Positions 34,301-42,680 of a stretch of DNA of 48,910 bases are shown here, one piece after another. The stretch lies in assembly GCA_015488775.1 (NCBI GenBank), contig WFNF01000099.1:1-48910 (forward strand), written 5' to 3'. Origin of the DNA: Helicobacteraceae bacterium (GTDB lineage Bacteria > Campylobacterota > Campylobacteria > Campylobacterales > Sulfurimonadaceae). A program made the position numbers and the translations under genes. Position 1 is the first letter of the stretch; each line of letters starts with the position of its first letter. The notes beneath the pieces are model-generated. The model searched no databases. It saw nothing but the letters and a program-made list of their open reading frames with translations, and was not told where the DNA came from.

Positions 34301-35114
34301 TATTAACCTTTTTTAAAATAAATCCTCTATCTAATTGAGCATAATCTTTGTAGAATTCTACCTTATAGTTATCAAATTTTTCACACATAAACTCTACACT
34401 TGCCCTTTGATCATAACCATACTCACAAATAAAACATTTAATATCTTTTTCAACAACTTGATCAATAAGTTTTAAAACCAATTCATCACCTTTTACACCA
34501 CCAAAAAGTGCATTTTGTGGTTCATAAGATAAATTGCTTTCTAATACTTCATCATCTGCTATATAAGGTGGATTAGAAACAAGTAAATCAATATTCTGAT
34601 CAATACCATACAGTAAGTCATTTTGCTGAAGTTTAACTATTTTGTCAACATTAAAAAGTTTGAAATTTTCTTTTGCTAATGATAAAGCTTCATCAGATAT
34701 ATCCAAGGCAAGGTAATTTTTTGATGGAAAGTTTTTAGCTAAGATAGTTGTAATAATCCCACTACCAACACCAACTTCACAAACATTTTTATAGTCACTA
34801 TTTTTTAACTCTTTTAAAGCTATATCGATAAGTAGTTCTGTTTCTGGTCTTGGGATTAGTGAGCGTGAATCTATCTTAAAAGTTTCACTATAAAATGAAA
34901 CTTTCTTAACTATATATTCATAAGGCTCATTTTTTGCTCTACGATTTACTAAAGCAAAGAAATCTTTTTCATCTACATCTTCATTTTGATTTATCATAAC
35001 CCATAATAGATCTTTATCTAAAGAGTGAACAAGAAGCAATTCTGACTCTTTTCTTGGATTTGGTATATCTTTTAAAATAGTACTTGCTTTTGAAAGTAAC
35101 TCTTTAACTTTCAC
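34293..35114 (-). CDS. prmC: release factor glutamine methyltransferase
   Basis: Methylates the GGQ glutamine of peptide release factors, using SAM. An N-terminal helical domain (about 1-80) precedes a Rossmann methyltransferase: VCEVGVGSGIITTILAKNF, LALDISDEALSLAKENF and the catalytic DLLVSNPPYIADDE. I prefer the GTG at 35114 (273 residues, starting Met-Lys-Val-Lys-Glu-Leu-Leu), which gives a normal N-terminus; the longer frame from 35150 would overlap the protease gene by 47 bases. Confidence 0.93.
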   Translation of the reverse strand: MKVKELLSKASTILKDIPNPRKESELLLVHSLDKDLLWVMINQNEDVDEKDFFALVNRRAKNEPYEYIVKKVSFYSETFKIDSRSLIPRPETELLIDIALKELKNSDYKNVCEVGVGSGIITTILAKNFPSKNYLALDISDEALSLAKENFKLFNVDKIVKLQQNDLLYGIDQNIDLLVSNPPYIADDEVLESNLSYEPQNALFGGVKGDELVLKLIDQVVEKDIKCFICEYGYDQRASVEFMCEKFDNYKVEFYKDYAQLDRGFILKKVNNA

Positions 35115-36333
35115 TTTTATTATCTTTAAGACCTGGAACATATACTCCAAGCTCTTTTAATCTCTCAATTACTGGTGGATGTGTATAGTTGAAAAATATA
35201 TATAATGGGTGTGATAATGGGAAAGATTTATTTTCCTCAACAAGCTTCATTAAAGCAGAACCTAAAGCTTCACTTGACTCTAACTCAGATCCCATTTTAT
35301 CTGCTTCATACTCGTTGTGACGGCTTACAACACCCATTATAGGCATCATAAAAAAACCAACTACACTCATAAAAAGCATAAATATAATCATAATTGAAGC
35401 AGGTGATTCGCTTATACCAAGCTCCATATATAAAGAACTATCTATATTTCCAAAAAAGGCAAAAGCAAAAAATAGCATTAAGCCCATCATTCCTATGTTT
35501 TTGTATATGTCACCATGTGCGAAATGTCCAAGTTCATGACCTAAAACAGCTAAAAGCTCTTTTGCGCTAAGTTTCTCTAACAAGGTATCAAAAAGAACAA
35601 CTCTTTTAGATTTACCAAGTCCACCAAAGTATGCATTTAATCTACCATCTCTTTTACTAGCATCACTAATAAAAACACCAGAACTTACAAATCCAGTTTT
35701 ATCCATTAAACTTTGTATTTTATCATTTAACTCTTCATCATCAAGTGGAGTAAGCTTATCAAAAAACATAGCTCTAAATGTTGGGTACAACATATTGATC
35801 AAGATTATAACACCAAAGATAAATAAAAAGCTCCATAACCACCATAAAGATGTAGATGAGATAATATAATAAACAACTCCTATAACTAAACTACCTAGAA
35901 CAAGACTAATAATAAAAGAGGTGATTGTATCTTTAATAAAAAGTTTTTTACTTGATTTGTTAAATCCAAACTCCTCATCAAGCACAAACTTTTCATAATA
36001 AGAAAATGGAAGTCCCAGTATAGAGTTAATAATAACAAAAGTCAAAACAACAGCAACATTACTAAGTAAAGGGGAATCAAACATTATATTTTGATCAAGG
36101 TAAGCTATACCTCCACCCATAAATACAACAAAAACTATATAAGAAAAAAATGTTTGCACCAAGTTAAACTTCTCTTTAGCAACACTATAACGACCAGCTT
36201 TTATAAAATCACTAGGTTTTAAAAGTACATTATCTTTATTTTTAGCAACATTAACATAACCAATTTGCATAACACTAACATATATAGATATAAGTGTATA
36301 TAGAGTATAAATACTCATCAAAATCATCAACAT
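35104..36333 (-). CDS. M48-family membrane metalloprotease (Ste24/HtpX type)
   Basis: 409 residues. Two N-terminal membrane segments are followed by more helices (about 55-75, 95-115, 140-195) and a cytoplasmic-facing zinc protease domain: LAVLGHELGHFAHGD gives HExxH (about 260-275), and the third ligand Glu is in HNEYEADKMGSEL. An additional membrane pair (about 285-335) interrupts them, as in Ste24. At the end, PLYIFFNYTHPPVIERLKEL is the typical C-terminal motif. Expected to act in membrane protein quality control. AGGAT lies before the first of several near ATGs; prmC and DUF4149 follow in one unit. Confidence 0.92.
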   Translation of the reverse strand: MLMILMSIYTLYTLISIYVSVMQIGYVNVAKNKDNVLLKPSDFIKAGRYSVAKEKFNLVQTFFSYIVFVVFMGGGIAYLDQNIMFDSPLLSNVAVVLTFVIINSILGLPFSYYEKFVLDEEFGFNKSSKKLFIKDTITSFIISLVLGSLVIGVVYYIISSTSLWWLWSFLFIFGVIILINMLYPTFRAMFFDKLTPLDDEELNDKIQSLMDKTGFVSSGVFISDASKRDGRLNAYFGGLGKSKRVVLFDTLLEKLSAKELLAVLGHELGHFAHGDIYKNIGMMGLMLFFAFAFFGNIDSSLYMELGISESPASIMIIFMLFMSVVGFFMMPIMGVVSRHNEYEADKMGSELESSEALGSALMKLVEENKSFPLSHPLYIFFNYTHPPVIERLKELGVYVPGLKDNKSES

Positions 36334-36430
36334 AAAATATCCTATTTTTTATTTTTCGAAGTATATCATTTAATTTACAATCTGTAGTAAGAAATAGATA
36401 TTGATTTTTATACTTTAGCTACAATATAAC

Positions 36431-36991
36431 ATGAATAAAACTTTCTACCATCTTATAAGAGTTCCAACATATATATTTATATCTATGATGCTTTTAAACT
36501 TTATATATATGTTTCAACACGATTTTTTGTATAATGAAAAAAATCTATACACGAGTGCTATTTTAGGTGCAATGTTTTTACTCTTTTTAAGTGCTTGGAA
36601 CCATCACTTTGTAAAAAAAGGCGACTTTCCTAAACCTAAAATTATCTTAGAAAAGTTTTCACTAATCAGAAAAATCTTCAACATAGCTATAACACTTTTT
36701 TTCCTTTTTCTGTTTCTTTGGGGATCTTTCCTTTTTACTATACCTAGATATATCACCCTAATGTTTACACCACAAAAAACAGTGATTACAGAAGCTATTT
36801 TAGAGTATTCTACAAACTCAAAAGAGTGCAAGTACCAGCTAAAACTAAAATACTACCCAATACAAACCTTTGAGCACACTTGTGTTTCAAAAGAGTTTTT
36901 TTACAACACAAAAAAGCCCATCTATGTAAAGGCAAATATAAAAGAGGGAGCTTTAGGTACATATATAGGTGATATATATCTTCAGAATTAA
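36431..36991 (+). CDS. hypothetical three-helix membrane protein
   Basis: 186 residues, no family recognised. Hydrophobic helices at about 10-28 (YIFISMMLLNFIYMF), 40-56 (TSAILGAMFLLFLSAW) and 84-107 (NIAITLFFLFLFLWGSFLF) are followed by a soluble part with two cysteines (CKYQLKL and HTCVSKE, about 134-156) that could form a disulphide if periplasmic. No Shine-Dalgarno is seen, and TATACT at 36409-36414 leaves a leader of only about 10 bases, so translation may be nearly leaderless. The stop shares TTAA with the stop of the convergent kinase gene. Confidence 0.6.
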   Translation: MNKTFYHLIRVPTYIFISMMLLNFIYMFQHDFLYNEKNLYTSAILGAMFLLFLSAWNHHFVKKGDFPKPKIILEKFSLIRKIFNIAITLFFLFLFLWGSFLFTIPRYITLMFTPQKTVITEAILEYSTNSKECKYQLKLKYYPIQTFEHTCVSKEFFYNTKKPIYVKANIKEGALGTYIGDIYLQN

Positions 36992-38208
36992 AAACACACC
37001 TTAAAGATATGTAGTTTATCTTTAAAGCTATACTCTAATGTAAAGTTGTGTATATTGACAATCTCATCAACTAAGTATAAACCTAAACCGTAAGAGTTAT
37101 GTGTGCTAAACTCACCAAAGTAAGCATTTTTTACTATATCTATATCCAAGGCTTTATCTTTTGCTTTGTTTTGAAAAGAGATATAGTTTTTATCTATAAT
37201 GATTTTTATTTTATTATCTTGTGAGTATTTTAAAGCGTTATCTATCAAGTTTTTAACAAGCATAATAAAAAGTGTATAATCCAAACTCACTAAAAAGTTA
37301 TCATACTCTACCTCATAGCTGTTTTCATCAATCATAAGTGCTTCTAAAACCTCATCAAGCATACTTTTTAGATTATATTTTTTAAACTCTAGTTTTTGCA
37401 TCTTATAAGAGATTTTATCTAATTCTCCAAGCCTTAACATCTCTTTTGACATCTGATCAAATAAGTTGTTAAATCTATCTTTGTTTTTATCTTCATCGCT
37501 CATAAAATGAGTTAAAAATTTAGCTTTGGTAAGCGGTGTTTTTAACTCATGCATTATAGCTTTTGTAAATATATCTTTTTGCTTTTTTATCTTTATAGAG
37601 TTTTCATAAGCCCTATAAAAAGCGTTTGCTAGCTTAGATATCTCATCAGATTGTTTCTCATACTCAACTTTCACCTCTTTGTTGTTCGAAAAAGCTTCAA
37701 TATTTTTATTTAATTTTTTTAAAGGTTTTAGTGAGTTTTTAACAAATATATATATTAAAGACAAAAACAGTAAAAGTAAAAATAGATATAAAACAAAGTA
37801 TAAAACAACATCACTGTATAGAGTTTTATTTGAATAAAAATAGTAAGTTGCCCCATTAACACTTATATCAAAAACAACCCTAGAATTTATCAGATATATC
37901 TTAATCCCCATCTTTGCAGATATATCTCTTATATCATCATCACTTATAAAATCTTCTAAATCTTTTCTCATAAAAATTGTACTATTTTTATCTACTTGTT
38001 TTAAATCTTTATCTTTTAAAAAAGTGTATAACTCTGTTTTATTGTTTTGTATAATATTTAAAAGTTTTATAGCTATAACACCCTGCTCTTTTTTAGAGTA
38101 AAGCTGTGTAGTTTTAAAAGCAACACCAAGAAGTATGCTTATAAGTATCGCTAAGATAAAAGCTAATATTCTAACATTTGATACAAGTGAGTTACTAAAT
38201 AGCTTCAT
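36988..38208 (-). CDS. ArsS-type sensor histidine kinase
   Basis: 406 residues. Two transmembrane helices (about 12-32 and 130-152) flank a periplasmic sensor of about 95 residues; then a HAMP-like linker, the dimerisation box IMHELKTPLTKAKFL (phospho-acceptor His about 218), N box LVKNLIDNALKYS, and a short G box YGLGLYLVDEI. The shape resembles the ArsS acid-response kinases of Helicobacter and Campylobacter; the signal here is unknown. Its start overlaps the response regulator by 14 bases. Confidence 0.9.
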   Translation of the reverse strand: MKLFSNSLVSNVRILAFILAILISILLGVAFKTTQLYSKKEQGVIAIKLLNIIQNNKTELYTFLKDKDLKQVDKNSTIFMRKDLEDFISDDDIRDISAKMGIKIYLINSRVVFDISVNGATYYFYSNKTLYSDVVLYFVLYLFLLLLFLSLIYIFVKNSLKPLKKLNKNIEAFSNNKEVKVEYEKQSDEISKLANAFYRAYENSIKIKKQKDIFTKAIMHELKTPLTKAKFLTHFMSDEDKNKDRFNNLFDQMSKEMLRLGELDKISYKMQKLEFKKYNLKSMLDEVLEALMIDENSYEVEYDNFLVSLDYTLFIMLVKNLIDNALKYSQDNKIKIIIDKNYISFQNKAKDKALDIDIVKNAYFGEFSTHNSYGLGLYLVDEIVNIHNFTLEYSFKDKLHIFKVCF

Positions 38209-38863
38209 ATTTGTAGCCGCTTAGTCTTATAGTTTTGATTATCTCTTTTTCACTTAGTTTTTTAAGTTTTTTTCTTATGCGACCAACTAAAACATTTATA
38301 CTATCTAGTGAGCTATCTAAGGAGTGTGCATTCATAGAGTAAGAGAGCTGTTCTCTTGAGATGATCTGTGCTTCATGGGTATAGAGTTGATAAAATATCT
38401 CAAACTCAGCTGTTGAGAGTTCAATAAACTCATCTTTATAATAAACTTTGAGCTTATCTTCATCTATGTATAAAGAGTCATCTCTAAGATTTGAGTTTTT
38501 TAAAAGTATCTCAACTCTAGCATGTAGCTCACGAGGATCATAAGGCTTTGGCAGATAATCCTCTGCACCAAGCTCAAAAGAGCTAAGTTTATCATCTATA
38601 GCATCTCTTGCGCTTGAGATGATTATCTTTGCACTACTGATATCTTTAAGTTTTGTGCATAACTCAAGCCCATCCATTTGAGGTAGGCTTAAGTCTAATA
38701 TGATTACATTAAAATTATATATCTTAACAAGCTCTAAAGCTTCAAGTGGAGTTGATACAGCTTTTACTATATAGTACTCACTTAAAAACTGAGCTAAAAG
38801 CTCACTAAGTTCTAAATCATCCTCAACTAGAAGTATCTTTGCTCTATTATGTTTAATATTCAT
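38195..38863 (-). CDS. OmpR-family response regulator (ArsR-like)
   Basis: 222 residues. The receiver (about 8-120) has the acidic pair LLVEDD, the phospho-acceptor Asp in VIILDLSLPQMDG, and IISSARD followed by GAEDYLPKPYDPREL. The DNA-binding winged helix (about 130-222) ends with SREQLSYSM, SINVLVGRIRKKLKK and IRLSGYKY. Partner of the kinase it overlaps. It lies 19 bases behind the nucleotidase gene, which may be in the same transcript. Confidence 0.93.
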   Translation of the reverse strand: MNIKHNRAKILLVEDDLELSELLAQFLSEYYIVKAVSTPLEALELVKIYNFNVIILDLSLPQMDGLELCTKLKDISSAKIIISSARDAIDDKLSSFELGAEDYLPKPYDPRELHARVEILLKNSNLRDDSLYIDEDKLKVYYKDEFIELSTAEFEIFYQLYTHEAQIISREQLSYSMNAHSLDSSLDSINVLVGRIRKKLKKLSEKEIIKTIRLSGYKYEAI

Positions 38864-38882
38864 AAAGAAACTCTAACATAAA

Positions 38883-40829
38883 TCACTTTAGAGGTTGTAC
38901 AAAGTCGCTTTGTGGCCATAAAGGTGTTTGTGAGATATCTTCTACATTGTTTGTATCACTAATTTCACTTAATAATCCACTTTTAAATGACTCTATTAAA
39001 AAATCTGCTGTTGTAAGACTCTCTTGTGTTACACCACTAAAAAGAGATGTCCCACATAAAGTTGTACTTGCGACTTCTGGTGTTATATCTATAGGTCTAG
39101 CACATGAGCTTACAACACTTAGAGTATCATCATCCAAGATATCTTTATTATCTTTTTTTACACTAATAAGCTTAGCGCCATCTTCTGCAGATATATCAAC
39201 TTTTAGTTTTATACCATCAACCCCAACAAACCATCCTCCACCTTGTTTAAAAGCATCATCACTAAACACAGAAGTAAGCTCAGAGTTTAAAAAAGTTTTT
39301 AGATTTTTTCCTAAAACACTAGCAGTTGCAACATAGTTGATTGATGGTAAAAATCTATATACATCCTCAACACTTACATTGCCATCTAGTACAACATTTG
39401 CCTCATCTTGCCATTTATACTCACTAGAACCTGTATAGTTATCTTTTGATGGTATAACTGAACTATCGTATCTAAAACCTGCTACTAGAGACATATCTTT
39501 AGAGTAAACTTTTTTTAGAAGTGAGCTAAACACTTTGTTAAAACCGTTTTCTAAAACATTTTTTCTCTCTAAAGGTAGAGTTGTAGTTGCTAGATGTTCA
39601 TCTAAAGAGTGATCTAAAACTATATCTTTTGGATCAAATGCAAACATCTTTTCACTAGCTTTTTTCTCAAAAAAGTTAAGATCTGCATCTTTAGTATTTG
39701 GCATAATAGTTGAAGATACTACATTTACACCCTTGCCTAGATATTTAGCTCTTGTAAGCTCTATCTGTTTTGCCAATGCCTCATCATCTTTTATATCTTT
39801 AGTTATCTCATGAAGTTTCCATCTGTATGAGCTAACATTACCATCTGTAAAATCAACTTTCATCTCACCAAGATATGTATCATCACCAGATTCTACAACC
39901 TTTACACCATTTTCAAGTTCTATCATATCAAAAGTTGCCTCATGTGTATGGGCACTAAAAAAGATATCTACAACACCAGCATCTAAGTGTGAAGCTAGTT
40001 GTTTATCTTTATGGATACCAAGCTCACTCATAACAACAACAAGATTTACACCCTTATCTTTCAACTCTTTTGAGTATCTGTTTAGTAGTGCTTTATAGTT
40101 ATCTTCACCCTCAGTAAACTCAACAAAAGGTAAAAGTAGTGGTGACATATGTGCCACTATATCACTTGTTAAACCTATAAAACCAATTTTGATATTATTT
40201 TTTTCTATAATTTTTGTAGGGTTTAAGAAGTTATCACCTGTTTTATACTTATAGACCTTTTCAAGCACACTTTGACCAATACTAAGTTGAAAGTCGTTTG
40301 AAGCTTGCTCTTTCATAGCTTGGGGAACTATATATTTTGCATTTGCGGCTATATATTCAAAATTTGGCTTTTTAACATTTTGATCAACAACATTTCCAAA
40401 TCTAGCCATAGTTGCAGGTGCACCATAAGCATAATCCCAGTTTCCTATAACACCAACATCTATATTTAGATCATTCACAAGTTCAACTATATCGTTACCA
40501 TTTGAAAAAAGTGCCTCTGCACCACCATGAAAGGTATCACCAACATTCATAACAATACCATTATCTGCTCTTAACTCATCTATCTTTGTTTTTATCTTTG
40601 CTAAGCCACCACGCATAGAGAGTTTGATACCATCATTATCTTTAACCTGTTCTAAGTGTGGTGTTAAGTGAGCGTGTAAGTCATTTAACTCAATAAGAGT
40701 TATTGTAGTGTTCGCATCTGAACTTTCGATTTTTGGAGGGGTCACTTCACTTTTTTGTGCTTCACAAGCTATAAAACTTGTTGCAACAACTAAAGATAGT
40801 GTTGCCATTTTTACTTTTTCTAAAAACAT
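38883..40829 (-). CDS. 5'-nucleotidase/SoxB-like metallophosphoesterase lipoprotein
   Basis: 648 residues with a lipobox (SFIAC, Cys about 22), so lipid-anchored. The N-terminal calcineurin-like domain (about 45-330) has metal ligands in ELNDLHAHLTPH, NVGDTFHGGAEALF, GNWDYAYG and IFFSAHTHEATF; the C-terminal 5'-nucleotidase domain (about 400-600) includes GFRYDSS and a FLPSINYVATASVLGK strand. The GNWDYAYG segment recalls SoxB, the manganese thiosulfohydrolase of the Sox pathway, as much as UshA; no other sox gene is nearby. Three D-x-N-x-S/T sequons occur. A TATACT lies before its AAAGGATG. Confidence 0.85.
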   Translation of the reverse strand: MFLEKVKMATLSLVVATSFIACEAQKSEVTPPKIESSDANTTITLIELNDLHAHLTPHLEQVKDNDGIKLSMRGGLAKIKTKIDELRADNGIVMNVGDTFHGGAEALFSNGNDIVELVNDLNIDVGVIGNWDYAYGAPATMARFGNVVDQNVKKPNFEYIAANAKYIVPQAMKEQASNDFQLSIGQSVLEKVYKYKTGDNFLNPTKIIEKNNIKIGFIGLTSDIVAHMSPLLLPFVEFTEGEDNYKALLNRYSKELKDKGVNLVVVMSELGIHKDKQLASHLDAGVVDIFFSAHTHEATFDMIELENGVKVVESGDDTYLGEMKVDFTDGNVSSYRWKLHEITKDIKDDEALAKQIELTRAKYLGKGVNVVSSTIMPNTKDADLNFFEKKASEKMFAFDPKDIVLDHSLDEHLATTTLPLERKNVLENGFNKVFSSLLKKVYSKDMSLVAGFRYDSSVIPSKDNYTGSSEYKWQDEANVVLDGNVSVEDVYRFLPSINYVATASVLGKNLKTFLNSELTSVFSDDAFKQGGGWFVGVDGIKLKVDISAEDGAKLISVKKDNKDILDDDTLSVVSSCARPIDITPEVASTTLCGTSLFSGVTQESLTTADFLIESFKSGLLSEISDTNNVEDISQTPLWPQSDFVQPLK

Positions 40830-40848
40830 ATTTCATCCTTTTAGCAAA

Positions 40849-40854
40849 GTATAA
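40849..40854 (-). promoter_or_regulatory. candidate -10 of the nucleotidase gene
   Basis: Minus-strand TATACT, about 20 bases before the ATG at 40829, in the 46-base gap behind flgG. Confidence 0.45.
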
Positions 40855-40875
40855 ACTAATGGCTTAAACTCAATA

Positions 40876-41664
40876 TTAACGTTTTAGTGAATTTGTAGTT
40901 TGTAACATCTCATCTGATGTTGTTATAACCTTTGAGTTAGCATCGTAAGCTCTTTGACCAGTAATAAGGTCAGTTAACTCAACAACAAGTTGAACATTTG
41001 AAAGCTCAACAAAACCTTGTCTAATCACACCAAGACCATCAATCCCTGGAACACCTTCAACAGGTTGTCCAGAACTATCTGTCTCAACAAAAATATTATC
41101 ACCAAGAGCGTGTAAACCAGCTGGATTAATAAAGTTTGTAAGATTGACTTGACCAACTTGTGTAGCTTGAGTTTGTCCAGGTTGAACTACTGTAACTATA
41201 CCATCAGTACCAACGTTTATAGCAGTTGAATCTTCAGGCACAACAATTTCAGGTATAAGTTTATATCCATCACTATTAACTATAGTTCCATTTTCATCTA
41301 GTTTAAAAGCACCATTTTTTGAGTAAACCTCAGTACCATCAGGAAGTTCAAGTTTAAAAAAACCACGTCCAGTTATAGCCATATCAAGATTGTTATCTGT
41401 TTGCTTTAAAGAGCCTTCTGAAAATATTTTATTTATAGCAGTTGTTCTTACACCAAGACCAACCTCAACACCAGTTGGTGATTTTGTTACATCAGATGTT
41501 GCAGTTCCAGCGTACTCTTGAACCTTATACATAAGGTCAGCAAACTCAGCGCGAGATTTTTTAAAACCTATAGTGTTAACATTGGCAATATTATTTGCAG
41601 TTGTGTCGATTTGGGTTTGCATACCCATCATTCCAGTTGAACTAGTATAAAGTGATTGCATCAT
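40876..41664 (-). CDS. flgG: flagellar distal rod protein FlgG
   Basis: 262 residues. The N-terminal rod signature SLYTSSTGMMGMQTQIDTTA followed by NNIANVNTIGFKKSRAEFADLMY (about 22-45) and the C-terminal VELSNVQLVVELTDLITGQ plus RAYDANSKVI are diagnostic, as is the central GRGFFKLELPDG. It forms the distal rod across the peptidoglycan and outer membrane. It follows flgF by 12 bases in a sigma54-driven unit. Confidence 0.97.
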   Translation of the reverse strand: MMQSLYTSSTGMMGMQTQIDTTANNIANVNTIGFKKSRAEFADLMYKVQEYAGTATSDVTKSPTGVEVGLGVRTTAINKIFSEGSLKQTDNNLDMAITGRGFFKLELPDGTEVYSKNGAFKLDENGTIVNSDGYKLIPEIVVPEDSTAINVGTDGIVTVVQPGQTQATQVGQVNLTNFINPAGLHALGDNIFVETDSSGQPVEGVPGIDGLGVIRQGFVELSNVQLVVELTDLITGQRAYDANSKVITTSDEMLQTTNSLKR

Positions 41665-41676
41665 GATTTAAGCCTT

Positions 41677-42498
41677 TTATCTTTTAGCTGCAATTTTTTC
41701 AATTGCATCTCTATTTAAGTCATTCATTTGTGAATCCATAACTTTTTGGTACATACCAACTAAACGGTTAGTTTCAATCATAGCAGTCATCTCTTTTACT
41801 GCATTAACATTACTTCCTTCTAAAAAGCCTTGTTCTAGTGCTCCACTTTCAGCCCTAATCTCTTTCATATCTCCATTTGCTGGAACATAAAGATTATCAC
41901 CCTCTTTTACAAGTGCTTTAAGGTTTTGAGGTTGAACAATCATAAGTTTTTTAGAAAGTCTAAACTGCGCAGTTCCCGTTAAATCAACACTTAACTGTCC
42001 ATTTTTATCAGATTTAATTATAGAGTCTCTACTATCAAAACTTATATTTCCACCAGAACTAAAAAAGTCATCTGCTAAAACTTCATAACCTTGTTTAGTA
42101 ACTAAGGCACCATCATCATTTAAAGTAAAAGCACCATCTCTAGTAAGTCTTACACCTTGTGGAGTATTTACTGCAAAAAACACACCCTCTTGAGATAAAC
42201 CAAAATCTAAATCATTACCTGTTTGTTTCATAGATCCAAGAGTATGATTTGTGTAAACTTCTGAGATTTGAGGTACTCTGCTCATAGTTCTATTAAGAAA
42301 CTTAGCACCTTCAATTGTGTTGTCTTTGTTTGGTAAATCATCACGAGACTCTTTATATAATCTCATAAAATCACCAACAACTTCATTATCCTCTTTAAAG
42401 CCATTGGTGTTAACATTTGCCAAATTGTTTGCAATCATTTCAAGACGGTTAAACTGCGTAACCATCCCACCTGCTGCATTATAATACCCTGTTTGCAT
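41677..42498 (-). CDS. flgF: flagellar proximal rod protein FlgF
   Basis: 273 residues from the ATG at 42498, where AAGGA stands 7 bases upstream; the frame is open further back but the family N-terminus (MQTGYYNAAGGMVTQFNRLE) fixes the start. NNLANVNTNGFKED, the central LSQEGVFFAVNTPQGVRLTR and the C-terminal LEGSNVNAVKEMTAMIETNR mark it as a FlgF/FlgG-type rod protein; it is shorter on the variable domain than hook proteins. It comes first in the flgF-flgG unit. Confidence 0.92.
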   Translation of the reverse strand: MQTGYYNAAGGMVTQFNRLEMIANNLANVNTNGFKEDNEVVGDFMRLYKESRDDLPNKDNTIEGAKFLNRTMSRVPQISEVYTNHTLGSMKQTGNDLDFGLSQEGVFFAVNTPQGVRLTRDGAFTLNDDGALVTKQGYEVLADDFFSSGGNISFDSRDSIIKSDKNGQLSVDLTGTAQFRLSKKLMIVQPQNLKALVKEGDNLYVPANGDMKEIRAESGALEQGFLEGSNVNAVKEMTAMIETNRLVGMYQKVMDSQMNDLNRDAIEKIAAKR

Positions 42499-42536
42499 CC
42501 TTGCATCCTTATGTGTATTTTTAATTAATAGACTTA

Positions 42537-42554
42537 AAGCAAAAAATGTTCCAT
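42537..42554 (-). promoter_or_regulatory. sigma54 (RpoN) promoter of flgF-flgG
   Basis: On the minus strand ATGGAACATTTTTTGCTT, matching the Campylobacterota consensus TTGGAACR-N4-TTGCTT at every fixed position except the first. The predicted start near 42527 leaves a leader of about 30 bases to the ATG at 42498. RpoN control of rod genes is established in Campylobacter. Confidence 0.88.
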
Positions 42555-42612
42555 TTTTTAGCACTACACTTTTTTTAATCTTTGTCGATATTTGTTTTTA
42601 AGAAAATCTCGG

Positions 42613-42618
42613 TATAAT
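42613..42618 (+). promoter_or_regulatory. rpoD -10 element
   Basis: A consensus TATAAT in CGGTATAATCC, 62 bases before the GTG start, behind a T-rich stretch. Confidence 0.6.
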
Positions 42619-42631
42619 CCTTTTTCTATTT

Positions 42632-42655
42632 TACAAGGAGATATAAAACCTTGTA
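42632..42655 (+). promoter_or_regulatory. hairpin in the rpoD leader covering a Shine-Dalgarno-like AAGGAG
   Basis: TACAAGG (42632-42638) pairs with CCTTGTA (42649-42655) around a 10-base loop. The AAGGAG at 42635-42640 is partly in the stem. It is too far from the rpoD GTG to serve it but is correctly placed for a nine-codon frame at 42651. Confidence 0.4.
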
Positions 42656-42680
42656 TATCCCTCAAACATTGGAGCATTAG
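42651..42680 (+). CDS. possible nine-codon leader peptide of rpoD
   Basis: TTG-started frame (Met-Tyr-Ile-Pro-Gln-Thr-Leu-Glu-His) whose TAG ends at 42680, overlapping the rpoD GTG by one base (TAGTG). AAGGAG lies 10 bases upstream. Speculative: the frame is very short and the overlap could be chance, but the same kind of overlap couples many genes in this window. Confidence 0.2.
   Translation: MYIPQTLEH

Noticed and set aside
35115-35150. Longer start for prmC
   Set aside because: It would overlap the protease gene by 47 bases and add residues not typical of PrmC; the GTG at 35114 gives a family-like N-terminus.
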